The position numbers and the translations under genes are program-made. Of a stretch of 64,000 nt of DNA, positions 47,701-62,200 are shown piece after piece. Origin of the DNA: Neodiprion pinetum (Eukaryota > Arthropoda > Insecta > Hymenoptera > Diprionidae). Numbering within the stretch: the stretch's first letter is position 1; each line of letters starts with the position of its first letter. Where the stretch lies: NCBI RefSeq assembly GCF_021155775.2, contig NC_060233.1:13828782-13892781 (forward strand), given 5' to 3'. The notes beneath the pieces are model-generated. The model saw only the letters and a list, made by a program, of their open reading frames with translations. It searched no databases and was not told the DNA's origin.

Positions 47701-50269
47701 CTACACGGATATGACATAAAATAGAATGAAATTGCAGACGATCTAGTTAAGTGGAGAACCAAACGAGAAGAAAGTGGGGAAAAATCGTGTCGAATCGACC
47801 ATCGCAGAGTTTTAGTGGCAGTTACAGCTGAACTTTGTTTGGAGGTAACAACTTTTTAGCAGAGATACTAGGTTAACCGAAATGAGGCATTATTTTGTAA
47901 CTGAAGCAAAGACTGCCGGTTGTAACTCTGTTAGGTAAGTTGCAGAAGCGGGTTTAGGGACCAAAATTAGTTCGGAGAAAAATTTCAGAGGGCAAGAAAT
48001 ATCGCATCAAACAAAGTAACTATGCAGCGTTAATTGTCACCCACACTAAGAAATATTTCATTTGGTGTAATTACTAGAAAATTATAGCAAACTTGGTAAA
48101 TTGTTACAATAGCCGGTTCAATATTGTTGGAAGGCTAATAAAAATGTGGTACAAGTTATTTAGTGTGATTATAATTATCAATACAACATTTTCCGGTTAA
48201 TGCAACATCAAATATAATATATATCTCCAGTTCACTACATTTTTTCAGGTAAACAAGGCCTAGAAATCAATTTATTATTATGCAAGTATCAAAATCATCG
48301 CAACAGTTGCGAGAAAGTATATTACGAATGATCATAAAAGAAAAGAATGGTAACACATACTAGATTTTCTGATTACAGTAACAAATATCTAATTTCCATT
48401 TTGTAACTAGTTTCTCTTCGGGAATTGCAGGCATGCAAGTAAATTGACGTTATTGACTGAAGCGGTTTAACGACTTTCGCGCTGCATTGCTATATTGCGA
48501 AAGCGCGCGGTGCAGCTTCTGTGTTTCTTACGATCACCGTGAGACTGCGCCCTTCTCGCAACGAAAGTACACCCTAAATTATTGAGAACTGACCTCATTT
48601 TTTCGTGAACAGATCATCGTTCCAGATTCCACTCAAATTGCAATGACTAACGTTTCCGGACTATGTACGATTGCTATTTAGCAAACGTCTTGTCAAATTC
48701 CCACTCGACGATGCAGATGAGATGAACTGTAATTAAAGTGTGCCCCTTCGCGTTGCTTCACGGTTGTGCAGACTCTATTGTGTTAATATTCCAATTGTTC
48801 TAATGCAGACGAATTAGGCTGCCAAAACTGCCACCTTAATAAAAGTTCATCTAAATAACATTCCCGTAGCTGTGGTGTAGGGTGGTGAACCAACCGACTG
48901 AATTATCGCTTGTGTAGAACGATATAATCAAAGTTTGTATTGGAATGTATCTGACAAGCAGGTATAGAATTCTACCGTGGCCGTCAATATCATCGATATT
49001 TGTAAAGCGGGGTCAATGACGTACTTGAAAGTAGTATTGAGCTTGACGATTGTAACAATACCATTGAAAAATATATATTTCACGTAGATTCCACGTAATC
49101 ACTTTGTATCATACAATTCCATTCGCAATCTTGTCTCCAAGTGTAATTGGTTCTTCGAGATGAATTGATCAGGTAATATAGTAATTTGAAGATGAATTTC
49201 ACATAGTAATCTAGTTTTCGCAAAAAAATGGTGAACACAATTATAATTTTTTCAAGGCTGCAATTTTTTGTATTATTTTCCGCTGGTCGAAACGTTCAAT
49301 TGAAATTGTTGCCATAAAAACACATTAAAAATTGAAGCTTGAAAAAATAATAAAAATTCGGTCATTCACACGACACGGTTGGGTCAATCTGTAACTGACC
49401 AATCAATCTGCAAATGTTATTCAATACCGGACAAACAATAAAAAAAAGTTACAGACTTGAACAAATAATAATTCTGTTTACGATTTTTAATTTTTTTTTA
49501 TTATAAATTTGGGGACCTCCCTTTCATACCACTATCAGGGATAATCGTTAGTGATGACACTACAAGTGCTTCCCACAACATTCTCGCAAAAAATGGTCCT
49601 TGAAAAATAATCGCTGAAAAATGTCACCAGCTTTCCTACTGATTACAATGAGCTGCATGTCACAACAGAATCGTCATTATTTTCTTTGCCTGCAGCCCCA
49701 TTAAAAGATACATTATAGTGTGAAATTTGTGATGCTTTCACATTCCAATTAGTAAATCACTATTTTGTCATTGTATTATGAGTTCGAAGGAGTTGAGTTT
49801 CCCTAATTACGGTTTACTGAATTTCGGACAACCCTACGATCGCAAAATGACGATTCCTTCTGAAAACGCATCGTTAGATTCAGGCCACAAACTTCAACCT
49901 CATGTTAATATTGGATTCCGAAAGTTGTTAGGGATGATGGCAATTGCTGTGTGCAAAGCTTTCGCTCTGTGGGATGAATGATCCAGTGGAAAGGAGTATT
50001 GTTTCACCGGCTACTCACCAAGACAGCTTTTTCAGGTTCACTGGTTCACAGGTTCACAAGAAGTTTTCAGTTAGCCGGAATGCGATGCACGAGTTTGATC
50101 AACGGTGATACCTGGTCCGGTCGATCAGCGTCTAGTCAAAGTTTCGCAGTCGAATAGTTGATCGGTGTGCCTGCAAGCTCCCCTGTTCCTGATGTCACCG
50201 TTGTAGATGAGCTTAAGGCAGATTCTGGCGGGATCCCTCCATATATACGCGGGCTCGTTTACGCAACCC

Positions 50270-50400
50270 CTTTCTGCGCAGGCCAATCACAACGAGTCCA
50301 TCCCCTGGAGCCAGCGAATAAACTATCGCCTATAAACGGGCGTACGACCAGACCGGGGGGCTTTTTCTCTACGACGATCCGCGTTTGTTTCCTCACTGTT
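50270..50400 (+). promoter_or_regulatory. candidate TATA/CCAAT promoter
   Basis: GGCCAATCAC near 50,281 is followed by CCTATAAACGGG near 50,330, in a locally GC-rich stretch. The next plus-strand gene is the protease at 56.3 kb, whose first coding exon begins directly at a 3' splice site, so a distant 5' UTR exon is expected. Linking the two is inference. Confidence 0.25.
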
Positions 50401-52587
50401 ATTTCGCTTAATCGTCAGGTTAATGATCAGCGTCATATGGATTGTGCATGTATCTGCCTTTAAAGTCCTGATTGGGTATCCTGGTTTACAAATATTTCAT
50501 GATGTCAAACTATACACGAGAATCGATTTGTATATCCGGTGTTTAAGGATTTCGGATTTGATCTCAGGATGATCTGAGCTTAAATGGATACGCCAATAAA
50601 AGTATCGCAATAAATATACAGGTATAAAAAATATATCGACATGAATTGACACTGTCAAAATCATATCTATATACTCTCAGGTCGTATTAACTTTTCCGTC
50701 CTCAAATAACAACCGTATCATTCGTGAACTCAACCTCAGTGATGCACTAGTTACGTAACACCTTGGTGTACGTCATAAAGGTAAGTGAGAAACTAGTTGC
50801 AGCTGCTCGATGGTCATTGCCAGTGAAGAATGACACGAGTCGATATTTTCTTCTTCAAAATCGCATCAAGATTAAAATTTTTCGAAGCACTCTAATGTCC
50901 ATCTCAAACCATACCATCTACTACAGTGGATCGGATACTTGTATAGCAACTTACAAAAAACTGCTACGTCACCAGAAGTTGGCATCGACTTGAAGGTTTC
51001 GCAAATCCGCCGATTGGCTCTTGCCATGATCCTTTGAGCTGCAGAAATGGCTTCCAATTCCAGTCTTCCCAATATTTGAAATTGAGATGGGGATAATTAG
51101 TATCTAGATATGTAAGCACCATCAATATTTGTGAGCTACTTCGCACTGAAACCATACGCTATGTAACGTAGTTTTTTCGTACGATTGCTTGTAACTATCA
51201 TCGAAGTAATCCCTTGCACGTAGGCGAATTAAGATAAGGACGGTTAATTTTACTTTATTTTATTTTACGACATTATTGCACGTTGTTATCGCCGCGTCAT
51301 TTCAGCACCCACTGGCAATATCGTATACGGCATACATACGTGACATTTTTACCTGGCTTCCGATTCGTTGCAGCTAAGTTCAAGGCCAACTTACCTATTT
51401 CTGCTCTCGCTTGATTTCCAGTTTCTAATTGCAAGCATACAATTCCTCGTTTTGTCGCCTTGTCGAATTCAGGCGAGCATTGTGCAAACGAATGGTTCCC
51501 TCGATGATCAAGCAATAGAATTTATGGCTTCACCGACGAGCTTAGTACCTGAATCCGTTGATTGGTTGACCATCTCGCTTCTGTATCAAGCGGGTGGTTA
51601 AAAGGGTGACCTGCAGACTAGAGCATATGTCGGACGGCATTATCTGTGTTGTCTGTCGTGTAGGCAGGCAGGTTCACTTCGTTTGCGTAGCACTCGAGGA
51701 TCAGGAGGTCGCCGGGGTGCGAGGGTGGACATTTTAATTGAGAACTAATCGGTCGTCAAACACGAGCAAACGGTTAACCCGCGATTAATTTATTATTATA
51801 TTTTTTATCGATCATACAGTGTTTGATGTTCGTTGTTAAGGCTGACTGGATACACTCGACATGCGTATAGCCAGCGTATACAAATATCCATAATTCCCAT
51901 AGGAAATTCAATGATGCGTGGAGAGATTTCTTTCATCACATCTGATTTTTTCTTCCATCACTCGTTCGTACTTACCTACACGTTAAATTTGATGGATACT
52001 GTCGTTTGATAAAAGGCTTGCTAATCTTTGAACCAAAAATAGCGATCAAATTTTAAAGTTCAATTTTTTTTATTACAACTTCTCTGATATTCTACGTGTC
52101 GACTAATCGAGTAATGCGCATTGAACGATTGAATTGAAACAAGATATGAAAGATCAAAGCTTCTGTCACATAAAATATTTATGATACCCCTGTAAATTTG
52201 TCCAATTTCTGCCCACGCTGTTTTTTCTCTGTGTATCGAGGGGATCAATTTGAAGCTTTTTTTCAAAAATAAATGGTAGGCATGTTTATACCGAATTTCA
52301 CAATAAACTTTTGTCTTCTTTACCGTGCCGTAGTTATATAGTTCCATATATACGTATACTATGGATATTGGAACAACGTGCTTTCCTTCAGTAAAACTAT
52401 ATTAAAACAAAATTACCACACGAGTAGTTTATTTTTATAATAGATTTGTGCGGTGTAGGTACGCGTAAGTTTATTCACGCATCACCAGATCCCAGGGGGC
52501 ATGTTTGCAACGGAGACAGGGAGGATAACCGGACTTCCTAATTAAGGAAGGTAACAGTGCTCATCTGCTGGAGGTAGACAACCTTAC

Positions 52588-52766
52588 CCGCTGCAGATGC
52601 GAAAGTTACTCGCAGAGCTCTTCGTCCATTTTATCGGAATTCGATAGCCTTTCACCTGGTAATACGTACAGTTTCGCGGTAGTTCTTCATCCTTGTTATC
52701 TCCAGCTACCGCCGTTACTGCAGATGCCCCGTGTTGTACAGTTGATAGTTGAGATGTGAAACCCAT
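52588..52766 (-). CDS. candidate first coding exon, unknown product
   Basis: An ATG at 52766 opens a frame of about 59 codons that runs into a strong 5' splice site (CAGCGG|gtaagg at 52588/52587), with a stop just beyond. The composition looks coding (Ala/Thr-rich start, then NKDEELPRNC and YRIPIKW). No signal peptide or recognised domain, and no downstream partner exon identified. It could be chance. Confidence 0.2.
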
Positions 52767-55700
52767 GACTCATGCTATTATCAATAAATGTTACAACAAC
52801 ACGCGGACAGACTTTTAACGTCTAGTCGGCAAGGTACTCAGGGTCTTCAAGGCTGAATTCGATCTCTTTGTCGGAGATGAGGCAGAGTTGGAACTATTTT
52901 GCTATTGACCTTAAGAGTAACTGTTGTTCTCGGGAGAATTTGCAGGTTCTCTAGCTGGTCGTGTAGAGGTGGTAGCGTGACGGATTACGTCTAAAGTCGG
53001 ACACCCGAAAACATAAAGAATTTCAAAAGCGTACTGACCAATCGTTCCTTATCGTTAATATTATCTGTTTTGAGAAACGAATAAGGAAACATCAGGTAAG
53101 AAGAGCACACATTGTCGTAAAATGCCAAAAGTTTTTCTTTGTTCTCCAGCCTAATCGGCCCTCTCTCACTCTTTCTCTTCCTCTCTTCTCCGCTTGCTGA
53201 AATGCTCGCGGTATCAGCTCACGAAGGCAGAAAAGACGAAAAGACTGTGCCGGAGGAAGACAGGAGGTCGTGGAAGTGGGGACCAGTGGGGGCCCAGAGA
53301 ACGGTCATTGCCACTACCCCGTCAGGTTCTAGAGTCCGCGGGGCAGCACGAGGCACTAAGGCCACCTTGAAATAGCAGCGGTCTCTTGCTGAACACTAGT
53401 CGGTTTGTGAGCAGTGAGGCCGGTGCCTAGGGGGGCTATTGGATCGACGCAAACGGGCCGCACGGCGGGTTTTCATAAGTAGCTCCCCGTCTTCGAAGGA
53501 CGTCGCTACGGAGCATCAAGGTGCAAGCGAGTCAGTCTGAAGGAGCCGCCAACAGACTGCCATCCGTACCAACATACCTGCCCCACGGACGGTCGGGCAT
53601 CCCTTAATCCTACGAACATGACCTGACTGTCTCCTGCCAAATTTCTCAACCGCTTTGGGCACCCGAGTTTACCGCCGGCACGCATATGACATAATCTATA
53701 AATAATAAATGAACAAACTTTCCGAACGGGTAAACAAACAAGTTAAATTCAAACACACTCGGGGTACCTGTATGTGTGTGTTTATTTTATGGCACGGTAT
53801 GATTTACCACGTGTGAAAAGATCGTGCGAATCTTTTTTTCGAATTAGATTATGTATTCGGGGAAGAGAAGGGGGGAATAAACTTGACGCGTAATCATCTT
53901 GTACCGACCGCAGTATTTGTTCGTTGTATTGCCAACTGATTCAGATACTAATCGCGATAGTTTTTTGCATCGAACGAGGCGTGTAGTCGACGAACGAGGA
54001 TGTGTGTGAAAGAAACGCGGTTTCAAATTGTCTTCGCAATTATCCTGCAATATGTTTAAGGACGTGAAGTAATTTTCGGTATTTCGTTTCGAAACAAATT
54101 CATTCGAGGCTCAACCTTGACAGCAGTGTGCTGTTCAGAACCAAAAAGGTAAGAACTATCTGTTTTTTCGCTGGATTTTAAAATGGTGTAAAGCTCGTTT
54201 GACTTGTACATTTGGTACAAAAACACGCTAGAAATTGACTTGGAATAGTTGTGAATCTGTGGCTCGAAAGCAGTTCAGTTGAGTTGTAATGCAGATGCTT
54301 ATCCAGTGGCTGCAGACAAACATTATTCGCATGGCTCTCGACTGACCGGCAGATTATCTATTCAAGATTTTGTTGATCTCTGGAGTTAGTGTGTCAGAAG
54401 TACGTTGAAACTATGCTTAACCAAGCGTAGCTCAATTTGCTCGGAAACCCGTATGTCGGCTATATGAATAGCGGTACATTCAACCGCAATCAATTCGACT
54501 TTCACAGATCCATATTACTCCTCGCGACAACGCGTCACGTTCCGTTTCTCAGAAAATATAACTTGCCGAAACACATCCTTCGACCCCAAGTAAAATACTT
54601 GGAAAATATCACAACTCGAAAACTGTGCTAACGAAGTTCTCCGTAAATTTTAATCCGGTTCACCGCAATTGCACCCAATTACCGATTAGAGTCTAATGTA
54701 GATGCGGCACGGACTTTTGACACCTGGGCCAGCGATATGGACGTTAAGTTTTTTTGTAATCCTAACAGTACTTCTCAACTGTTGACCGTAGTCCAACTGG
54801 CAAGACAGACGGAAACTTGGTTCCAACTTTTCACGATAACGGCAACGTTTTAGTCATTCTTTTTCACGTGACTGGGGATAAAAAGGCACCGTTACAATCA
54901 GCTGCTGCTTATCCATCGTACTGCGTACGCGTTATAATTCTGGAAATATATAAGCGTTCATAGTTTAGCTGATTACATCTGCCCTCGTTGACTCGGTTCG
55001 AAATGGAGAAAAAAAACTTTCGAGTGCCTACTACTGGTCGTGGCTTTCTTCAGACCAGGAATCCATGAACGTACTTGGTCAATATTTTTTTAATTTTCAA
55101 CCAAGAGTATGACGTCCGTATCGTCACTTCCTAATTTCCGAACGTAACTCCCTATAATTACTGCACATATGTAACTGGAAACAGCAGCTACTAGACTGTC
55201 CTGACGTATAAGCTACAAATCTTATCGAGGTTGGTAACGACGCGTTGCTAACACGGGACAGCTGGTTTTGCGTGTCAGATAACCGGAATTCTTAACAGAA
55301 CCAACGCGTTTCCTGAGCCAAAGTTTGACCCCGTGGGTTGGCAACCTCGAGACTCGCCTCGAGCAAAGCTTCCTTGAATGTAAAAATGTAATACTGAAAC
55401 CCGAGTACGATGATATCGCATGTGGGCATAGTTAATTTCGATTTCTTCCGCCGCACGCGATTATGAAAGCCTGCGATGCTTCCCTTGGCGGAATGAACAA
55501 TGATGGAATCGAAAGAGAGGTTCACACGCCGCGGTTTCAAGGCCTTGCTTTGGTTGCTAGTTAAAGAAATGCGATTATCCCGGTTTGCATGAAAGGTGGA
55601 TGACCCTTCTCGTCCTAAGTAAAACCCGGTGAGAACGTTCCCATTGCCGCAGGTGCAGACGTATAGTGGTACATTTTGACGCGATAAAATCACAGGTGGT

Positions 55701-56275
55701 GGTATAACGATCTTGTTGAACTCCAAAAAATCTATGATAACTAGTCAATTTCTAGCTGATATCAGTTTTCAACAGTCATTTCCTTAAATTTTACTTGACA
55801 TCTGCACAGCGAGAGTTCGTCGTTCATTTGCATAAAAACACATGATTCTACCTCGAATCTCCGGAGTGAGTCAAAAAATCTCTTCAATGACTTGGCTACG
55901 CGTGCAGAATCACTTTCACATCCGGACCATGAATAATACTACAACCTAAATTAGCTGTTTTATCCGTTGTGTCATGTAACAAAAATCCCAACCGCTTTTA
56001 ACCAAGTCTCACCCAACTGCGAACGGCTCAATTTGAACTCTTCGGTAGTTTGTCCCAATGGAAATTTTTCATTCGGAACACGTGTACGGTTGAAGATGAA
56101 AAATGTGACATCGAGATCGTGTATCGGTTGAATTGCCAAGCAGAAACGATAGTATTTAAATCATTGCCAAACCGTGTTGGCGATTTTCAAAAAGAAATAA
56201 TCAGTTCATGTACGGATGTATCGACTTTCGTCGCTACTCTAACTAACGAATCTCCGTTATATCGATTTGTTTCAG

Positions 56276-59200
56276 ATGACGGAAATCACGAAGTTTCGAG
56301 CAACACTTCTGCTATTGTGCAATGTTGTTGTCCTGACTATTGGAAGTCCCGTGTTCATGCCGCAATTTCTTCCTGGAGGCAAGTATATCATACGTATACG
56401 CTACACGCGGACAATACTACACCCACACTACTCATGTTTGGCATTCTGTTTCTTGCCGTTCGAATTTTTACCGCTCCTAGCGAAAAGAACATGACCCACT
56501 TTTTGACCCGCGGAATACCCACGCGCCTTTCGAACTACCTTGACATCAGCTGTGAGTTGCGACAAGCCACACCCACGTGCGGTCTTCCTGGGTCATATCA
56601 TCGGTGAAACGTTGACAAAATATCAAAGCAAAGTTGCGGGACCCGTAAGCCGCAAGACATCGAGGCTGGAGATTAGTCATCGATGACCGGCAGTGAAAAA
56701 TTCCTCCCGGCTATCAGGAAGACACGTATCAGTGCATGCTAAAATGTTGTTTTCCAATGGTATAATTATGACTTATTTCGCATTTCTCGCACTATTTCAG
56801 ACATGTAAATTGTCATGTTATTTCTTAATTGGTACACAGATTCCGGAAGTTAGGTACAGACACTCTCTACTTTAGGTTCATTCCATTTTTTGTACATAAA
56901 AATTTCACCGGAATTTATCCAGATGAACACCAACACACTTACGATAGCTAGCTTGCATTTAATTTGTTAGAAAATTTTACGTACATGATTTGCTCATAAT
57001 GTGACTGATCCTGTGATTGAATTGGACTGAAATTATGCATGATCGGTTTTCAACGGAGAGTGAATTTTTTAAACGATTGGATAGATAGCTCATACATCAG
57101 AGAGCTGAATATATGATGCATGGAGTTAATGTTACTCGATCGTGAGAGTAAAAGTAGGAGTTTTTTCTTCCAGATGTACGTTCGCTCTACCGTTCGTTTC
57201 GCGATACGAATTTAGCATTCGGATGAAAAAAAAGTATCTCAACCGTTCGCACCGTTATTTTATTGAATTTGCGAAACTTGATGAATAAAATACTGGTATA
57301 AACGGGGTATCTGATAGTTGCGGTATTATAAGCATCGTTGGTGGGGTAAAAGGAATTCAGGTGGTTCTTCACATGGTTTGACGAGTTGATCGCTGGGCGC
57401 TAGTCTAGGGTTAACGGAACGGTTGGTCGCTTACCTATGATGGTGCCTGGCATTGACCCTATGCCTGCGGTCAGCCCGTCAACGTGGGCGGACTGGTCAG
57501 TTCTCGAAGTGGGTCACTGGGTACATTCCGAAACGTGTGATACACGTATGTAAGAAATTGATTCCCCGATCTCATCGAATTTGGTACTCGACTTCTCATC
57601 ATGCTGATAATTTGAATGCTACTGCTGGGTGTCGCACAAATTCACGGGTGTCACTTTCCCGAAGTAATATCATTTGTTTCAAATCGTTACAAACTTGCGG
57701 ATACAACATGTCCTCCGTTTTGCGCTGACATCACTACTTTCTTTCCTCGCACTGAGTCACGTATAACGCTCGCACTTCCGCCCCGGCACACATTTTAATT
57801 CCAAGTACACAGAACTTTTGGGACACTCGTCAAACCCGATCGTCTCGCGTGCTACTGACCTTGCACTATTGTATTCGAGATTGCGTATTCAAATCAGCTT
57901 GACTGAAATGAAATTTCTCTTTAATTATTTTCATTCTGTCAGAGGTTTTAATAAAGCGATACCTAATCTAGAATTTCGTATGGCCCTCTGATAATAAGAG
58001 AAAAAAAAAATCGATTTCCATTCTGACGGAAACCAAATATCGTTGTTAAAAGTTTTGGTTGTAAGTGACGAGACGCCGATTAACAGAGAGTTTGCTAGCG
58101 GTAAATATTACATCAGAGCGCAGCAGCAGGTGAGAAACGGAGAAAGAAAAAACTTGATTAGATAAGGAGATATTTTTTTCTCAAGCAAAGCCTGCCGGAT
58201 ATTGTAGACACGGTTACACAACCAACGAGCTGATATAAGCTTGCCATTAACTCGCTCGTCTCATCATCTTGTGCCGAGGTTAATGTTAAGGCTAAGCTTA
58301 ATCTCAAAATCTCATCGGATCGTTTGGCATGACAATATTTGAAACTTTCAGTAAGCAGTACTTTATTCTGCGGATATTTTTCTAACTGCAATTGCAGTGA
58401 TTGACTAAAATATAATTATAGTTCTCAGTCTAGTCTTGAACTCGCTATTTTGCAACCATCCACAACTGTCTTATTCTTAATTTTTTATCGTTCCTCCCTG
58501 TTGTACGTATAGCTAAACATAACACGAAGAAACTGACTTTGTGAAGCGTACAATGAATCCGGATCCAAATTTTAACTGTAACTATAAATCGTAGTTGGCA
58601 ATTTTAAATTTATTGCCACGTAATTTAGTCGTTCGCTTTTCAAGCTAATGGAACAGCGAATACATTGTAAATGAAACCTCAAAGTGGCTAGAGAAAAATG
58701 CTGTAATAAAAGTCCGACTGGAGGCAGGATGCAGTCCCGGTCTTCTCGGATTTCTTCTTTCCTTTTCTTCCCTATTTACTCCCATCTATCTTTCACCTGC
58801 TTGCTGCGTTTGGTCCAGTACATGATGAAGGTGAAGAGGAATGCACGGAGATTCCGACAAAAAAATAATATACACGTACACCAGAATTGCTCGGCGCTAG
58901 GCGATGACTGTGGCCTACTTTCTGCCGGGCATCAAACTCACACATTCAAAGTTAACGGTACCTTAATGCTGTGCCTTGCCTGACACCAATTCAGTATCTG
59001 GTTACGCGTTGGGCATTACCAGAATTTTTATGTACCTGCTTGACCGCTTCTTAGAACCACGTTGGGGGTCAAGGTCTTCGTGTTGTAACGTAAATCTTCC
59101 ATATGACAATCGTCACATAATTTGGAAGTCATTTCACTCCGATGGATCATTACGTTCGGTAACGTTAAATTCACTTTGAAGAAGTGAATCTCAGATTTAA

Positions 59201-62200
59201 AAATTTCAGATTGCAATGCATACAAGTAACAGTGACAAAAACGAACCAGATCGTTTCGGAATAAGTGACCTGAATGCGTTGAGTTCGTGTACTTTGCATT
59301 GCATATAAATGCACAGTTATGTAGGTGCGGGCCGTCCGCAAGTCGCGGAAGTCAATAAGCCAAGCCGACCGCCGGGTCTTGTCTTCCAAGTAACGTGATA
59401 TAAAGCTGGAGTTGAATGTATTTGTATCGTGTTCAGTTGCTGATCTATATAGAGCATTAAGAGGATATGCCTGTAATGTGAAATTTCCTTGATTACAGGT
59501 GCGGGCAGACACATCAGGCACTTACCGTGTGTTTCAAGGAGAAGTGGAGAACAAGGAGTCTGCATGTTTGCGTTTACGTGTGCAAAAGCAAATGGAACGC
59601 ATTTGGGAACTTGCATTGACCGTTTCTATTTCGGAAGCTGCTGTAAGATCAATAAAGAACCGGAAATCTTTCCTCAAGACAACACGATCGACGACAGCTC
59701 GATTAATTCCTATCTTACCAATCACGAGTCCATAGACAATAACAACATACCAGAATACTCACCAAAACCGTCTCAGACGGCTACCAGAATTACTGAGGCT
59801 CCGGTTACGACAACACAGACTCCGGTTATCACCGAAAAACCTGTGAAAATTGCCGACAAATTGCCCGTGGCAACAACGCACGCACCAGTCTCAGAACCAG
59901 TCAAATTTACTTCAAGACCAACTAACAAATATACACGAAAGCCAGTCCCAGACTCCACAACTGAGTCCGTAAGCTTATCCACCTTCCAAACGGTTGAAAA
60001 CAGTCCAACCAAAAGGCCGACTACAAAGTATCCTCAGAAAATAACGACAGTTGCACCAGCAACAACTCATTCGAAACCACGTCCTTCTAGCAATAGACCA
60101 ATTTCTTCTGTGAAACCCAACCAGAAGCCAACTACTTCAAACAGTACGAAAATTGGTACAAACACAACCATCAAACCATCAGTCTATAAACCACAGAATG
60201 GGGGGTTGACGCCGATTGATACGAGGACTACGACAGTAAAACCAATTTTGACTACAACTCAGAGGTCTACTGTCAGTGCGACTAGGTTCCCTCCTCGAAA
60301 CGCTACCACAACGACGACAACAACTAGGCCGACCAGACCGACGCCTGTCAGAAGACCGACTTCAACGACCACGAAGCGACCTGCCAGTACACCGGCTAAA
60401 AGAGTTACCACAACATCGACGACTCCGAAGACGCCGGTCACTAAGCGACCAGTGGCTTCCGGAGTGAGTGTCACTGTCGCTAGCAGACCACCGACGGTAT
60501 TAGGAATAAAAAATGTTACCGCCACTGTGCCGGCGACGGTGGGCATTCCTGTTGGTGGTCAGAAGCCGACTACACCAGGGAAGCGGCCGACGGTAGCAGT
60601 GCAGGGTAGGCCGACAGCGGCAACCACGATAGGCGTCAACAAGCGGCCGACGACGCCATCCACTAAACCAGCATCATCTACAGTGTCTTCCACAGTCGGT
60701 GGAGGTTCAAGTAAACCAGCGACTACGTCTCCTAAACCACCCTCGACTAGGCCAAGACCAAAACCAACCACCCAAATACCTGAATTTCCAACAACTAAAG
60801 CTCCGGTACAAAAGCCAGCCCCGACTATCGTCACTACTACCTCTACCACCACCACTACCACTACCACAACCAAGAGACCCATTGCTTCTTCATCTCGACC
60901 GAGACCAACACTGACGACGGTGGCTCCTTCGGACACGGCTGGTATTTTCTCATTGATCAACGATGTCATTTTCTCAGAAGATACAACGAATCAAGTTCTA
61001 GACCTCAACACCAACAAGGTGGAGACCACCAGCTATTCGCCGGGTCTGGTGACTTGGATGTCAAACTCGGACGATACTACTACCAGATCACCAGTGATTC
61101 CAACCGCTGTAACGGAACTAGAAGGTAGGTTACGTACTGCATTGTTTTACTAATAATAGTAATTTCATCTTCCTCCCAAAAAAATCATCCACGACAAGTT
61201 CCTAGTATGATATTCGTAATGCAGTCACCGATTGAAAGCCCAATATGAAAGATATGTACGTTGCATTACGTTGGAGCACCGAAAACATAGCGAAGTTGCT
61301 GCTCGGTTAAATTATTCGCTACCGGAAAGCAAGTAGGATGTGTGTTTCCGTGTACGATCCTCGTGGTCAACCTACTTTACAGTTAAGTAATTGCAGATTT
61401 GATTTCAAAAAATCTCAACCCACACTCAACTGATGACAGGAATCATTTCTCTTCCACCCACGCAAAGGTTAACTACATAGCACAGATATTAATCGATAAA
61501 GTCGTAGTACGTGGTCTAATTATTATTTCTGAAGTATGCAAACGTACAAGAGCGAAATGAATTATTCTTGCAGGGTTTAAGCCTATAACTCTAAATTATT
61601 CTCAGATCTGAGTTCAGGATAATTGAGGAACACTTGAAAACCTACGGTTGAGTTTAGAAGTAAACAATTTTAAATCTTTCGAGTACTTCTTCCCGTCAGT
61701 ATACGTCATTGCTTAAATAGGAAGTGTTGATAAGTAAGAATCCAATAGGTGATTAAATTCGTCATTTAACCTGACCGTTGTTCTCTTCCTTCAAATTTAT
61801 CGAGGTTATTGATCAGCCAAATAACTTGGTCAGGAAGTCACACATGCATGTATTACGAATACGGTATAATGGTGTATGTAGAATATTGAAGACTTTCGTG
61901 CTGAGTTTAAGTTAAGCCAAGGCGAGATTCCGTCCCACTGGGGCGTTGTAACGGTTCCTCTTGGCATCGCTATATACATATACCGTAAATCCCCCTCCGT
62001 TTGTCACTTGTTTTCCTCGCTTTACCTCTTATTTATGCTCCCAGCATTCGGTAATAACAATTCGTGCAGTAGATTAATTCCCTTTACTGGAATATGCTAT
62101 TCTAACAATTATGTAACTTATACTGGTGCCATTCAAACCTCCGTGTCAACACTCGTGTTTATTTTGAATACAACTGCGATGTACATGCGTCATTCCCTTT

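Larger units (their letters stand above)
43009..56270. other. 13 kb without a certain gene
   Basis: This interval probably holds the upstream exons or promoters of NPF and of the protease gene, but I cannot place them. Near 45,345-45,375 there is a segment (gccatattggatccgccgtc) of the kind often seen in dispersed insect repeats. A GC-richer part at 53,150-53,690 begins with a CT-rich run after a possible acceptor (tttgttctccag). A TATA-like CCTATAAACGGG lies near 50,330 with a CCAAT box about 48 bases upstream. Confidence 0.4.

Noticed and set aside
52588..52766. Apparent gapless resemblance to the focal adhesion kinase activation segment (TYY, six residues, IPIKW, six residues, NFR).
   Set aside because: Only short motifs agree, from memory. 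The DFG and MAPE motifs are missing, the frame is about 60 codons, and no kinase exons flank it. Probably coincidence; a BLASTP hit to FAK with a significant E-value would reverse this.
55292..55726. 144-codon minus-strand frame.
   Set aside because: No recognised family and no coding-like periodicity that I can see; likely chance in a GC-richer patch.
56050..56607. 185-codon plus-strand frame overlapping the protease signal-peptide exon.
   Set aside because: It is in a different frame from the signal-peptide exon, whose ATG, hydrophobic core and phase match the downstream knot exon. The longer frame is a shadow.
60259..60969. Long Val/Gly-rich minus-strand frames.
   Set aside because: Antisense shadows of the ACC/ACG-rich Thr/Pro linker codons of the protease gene.
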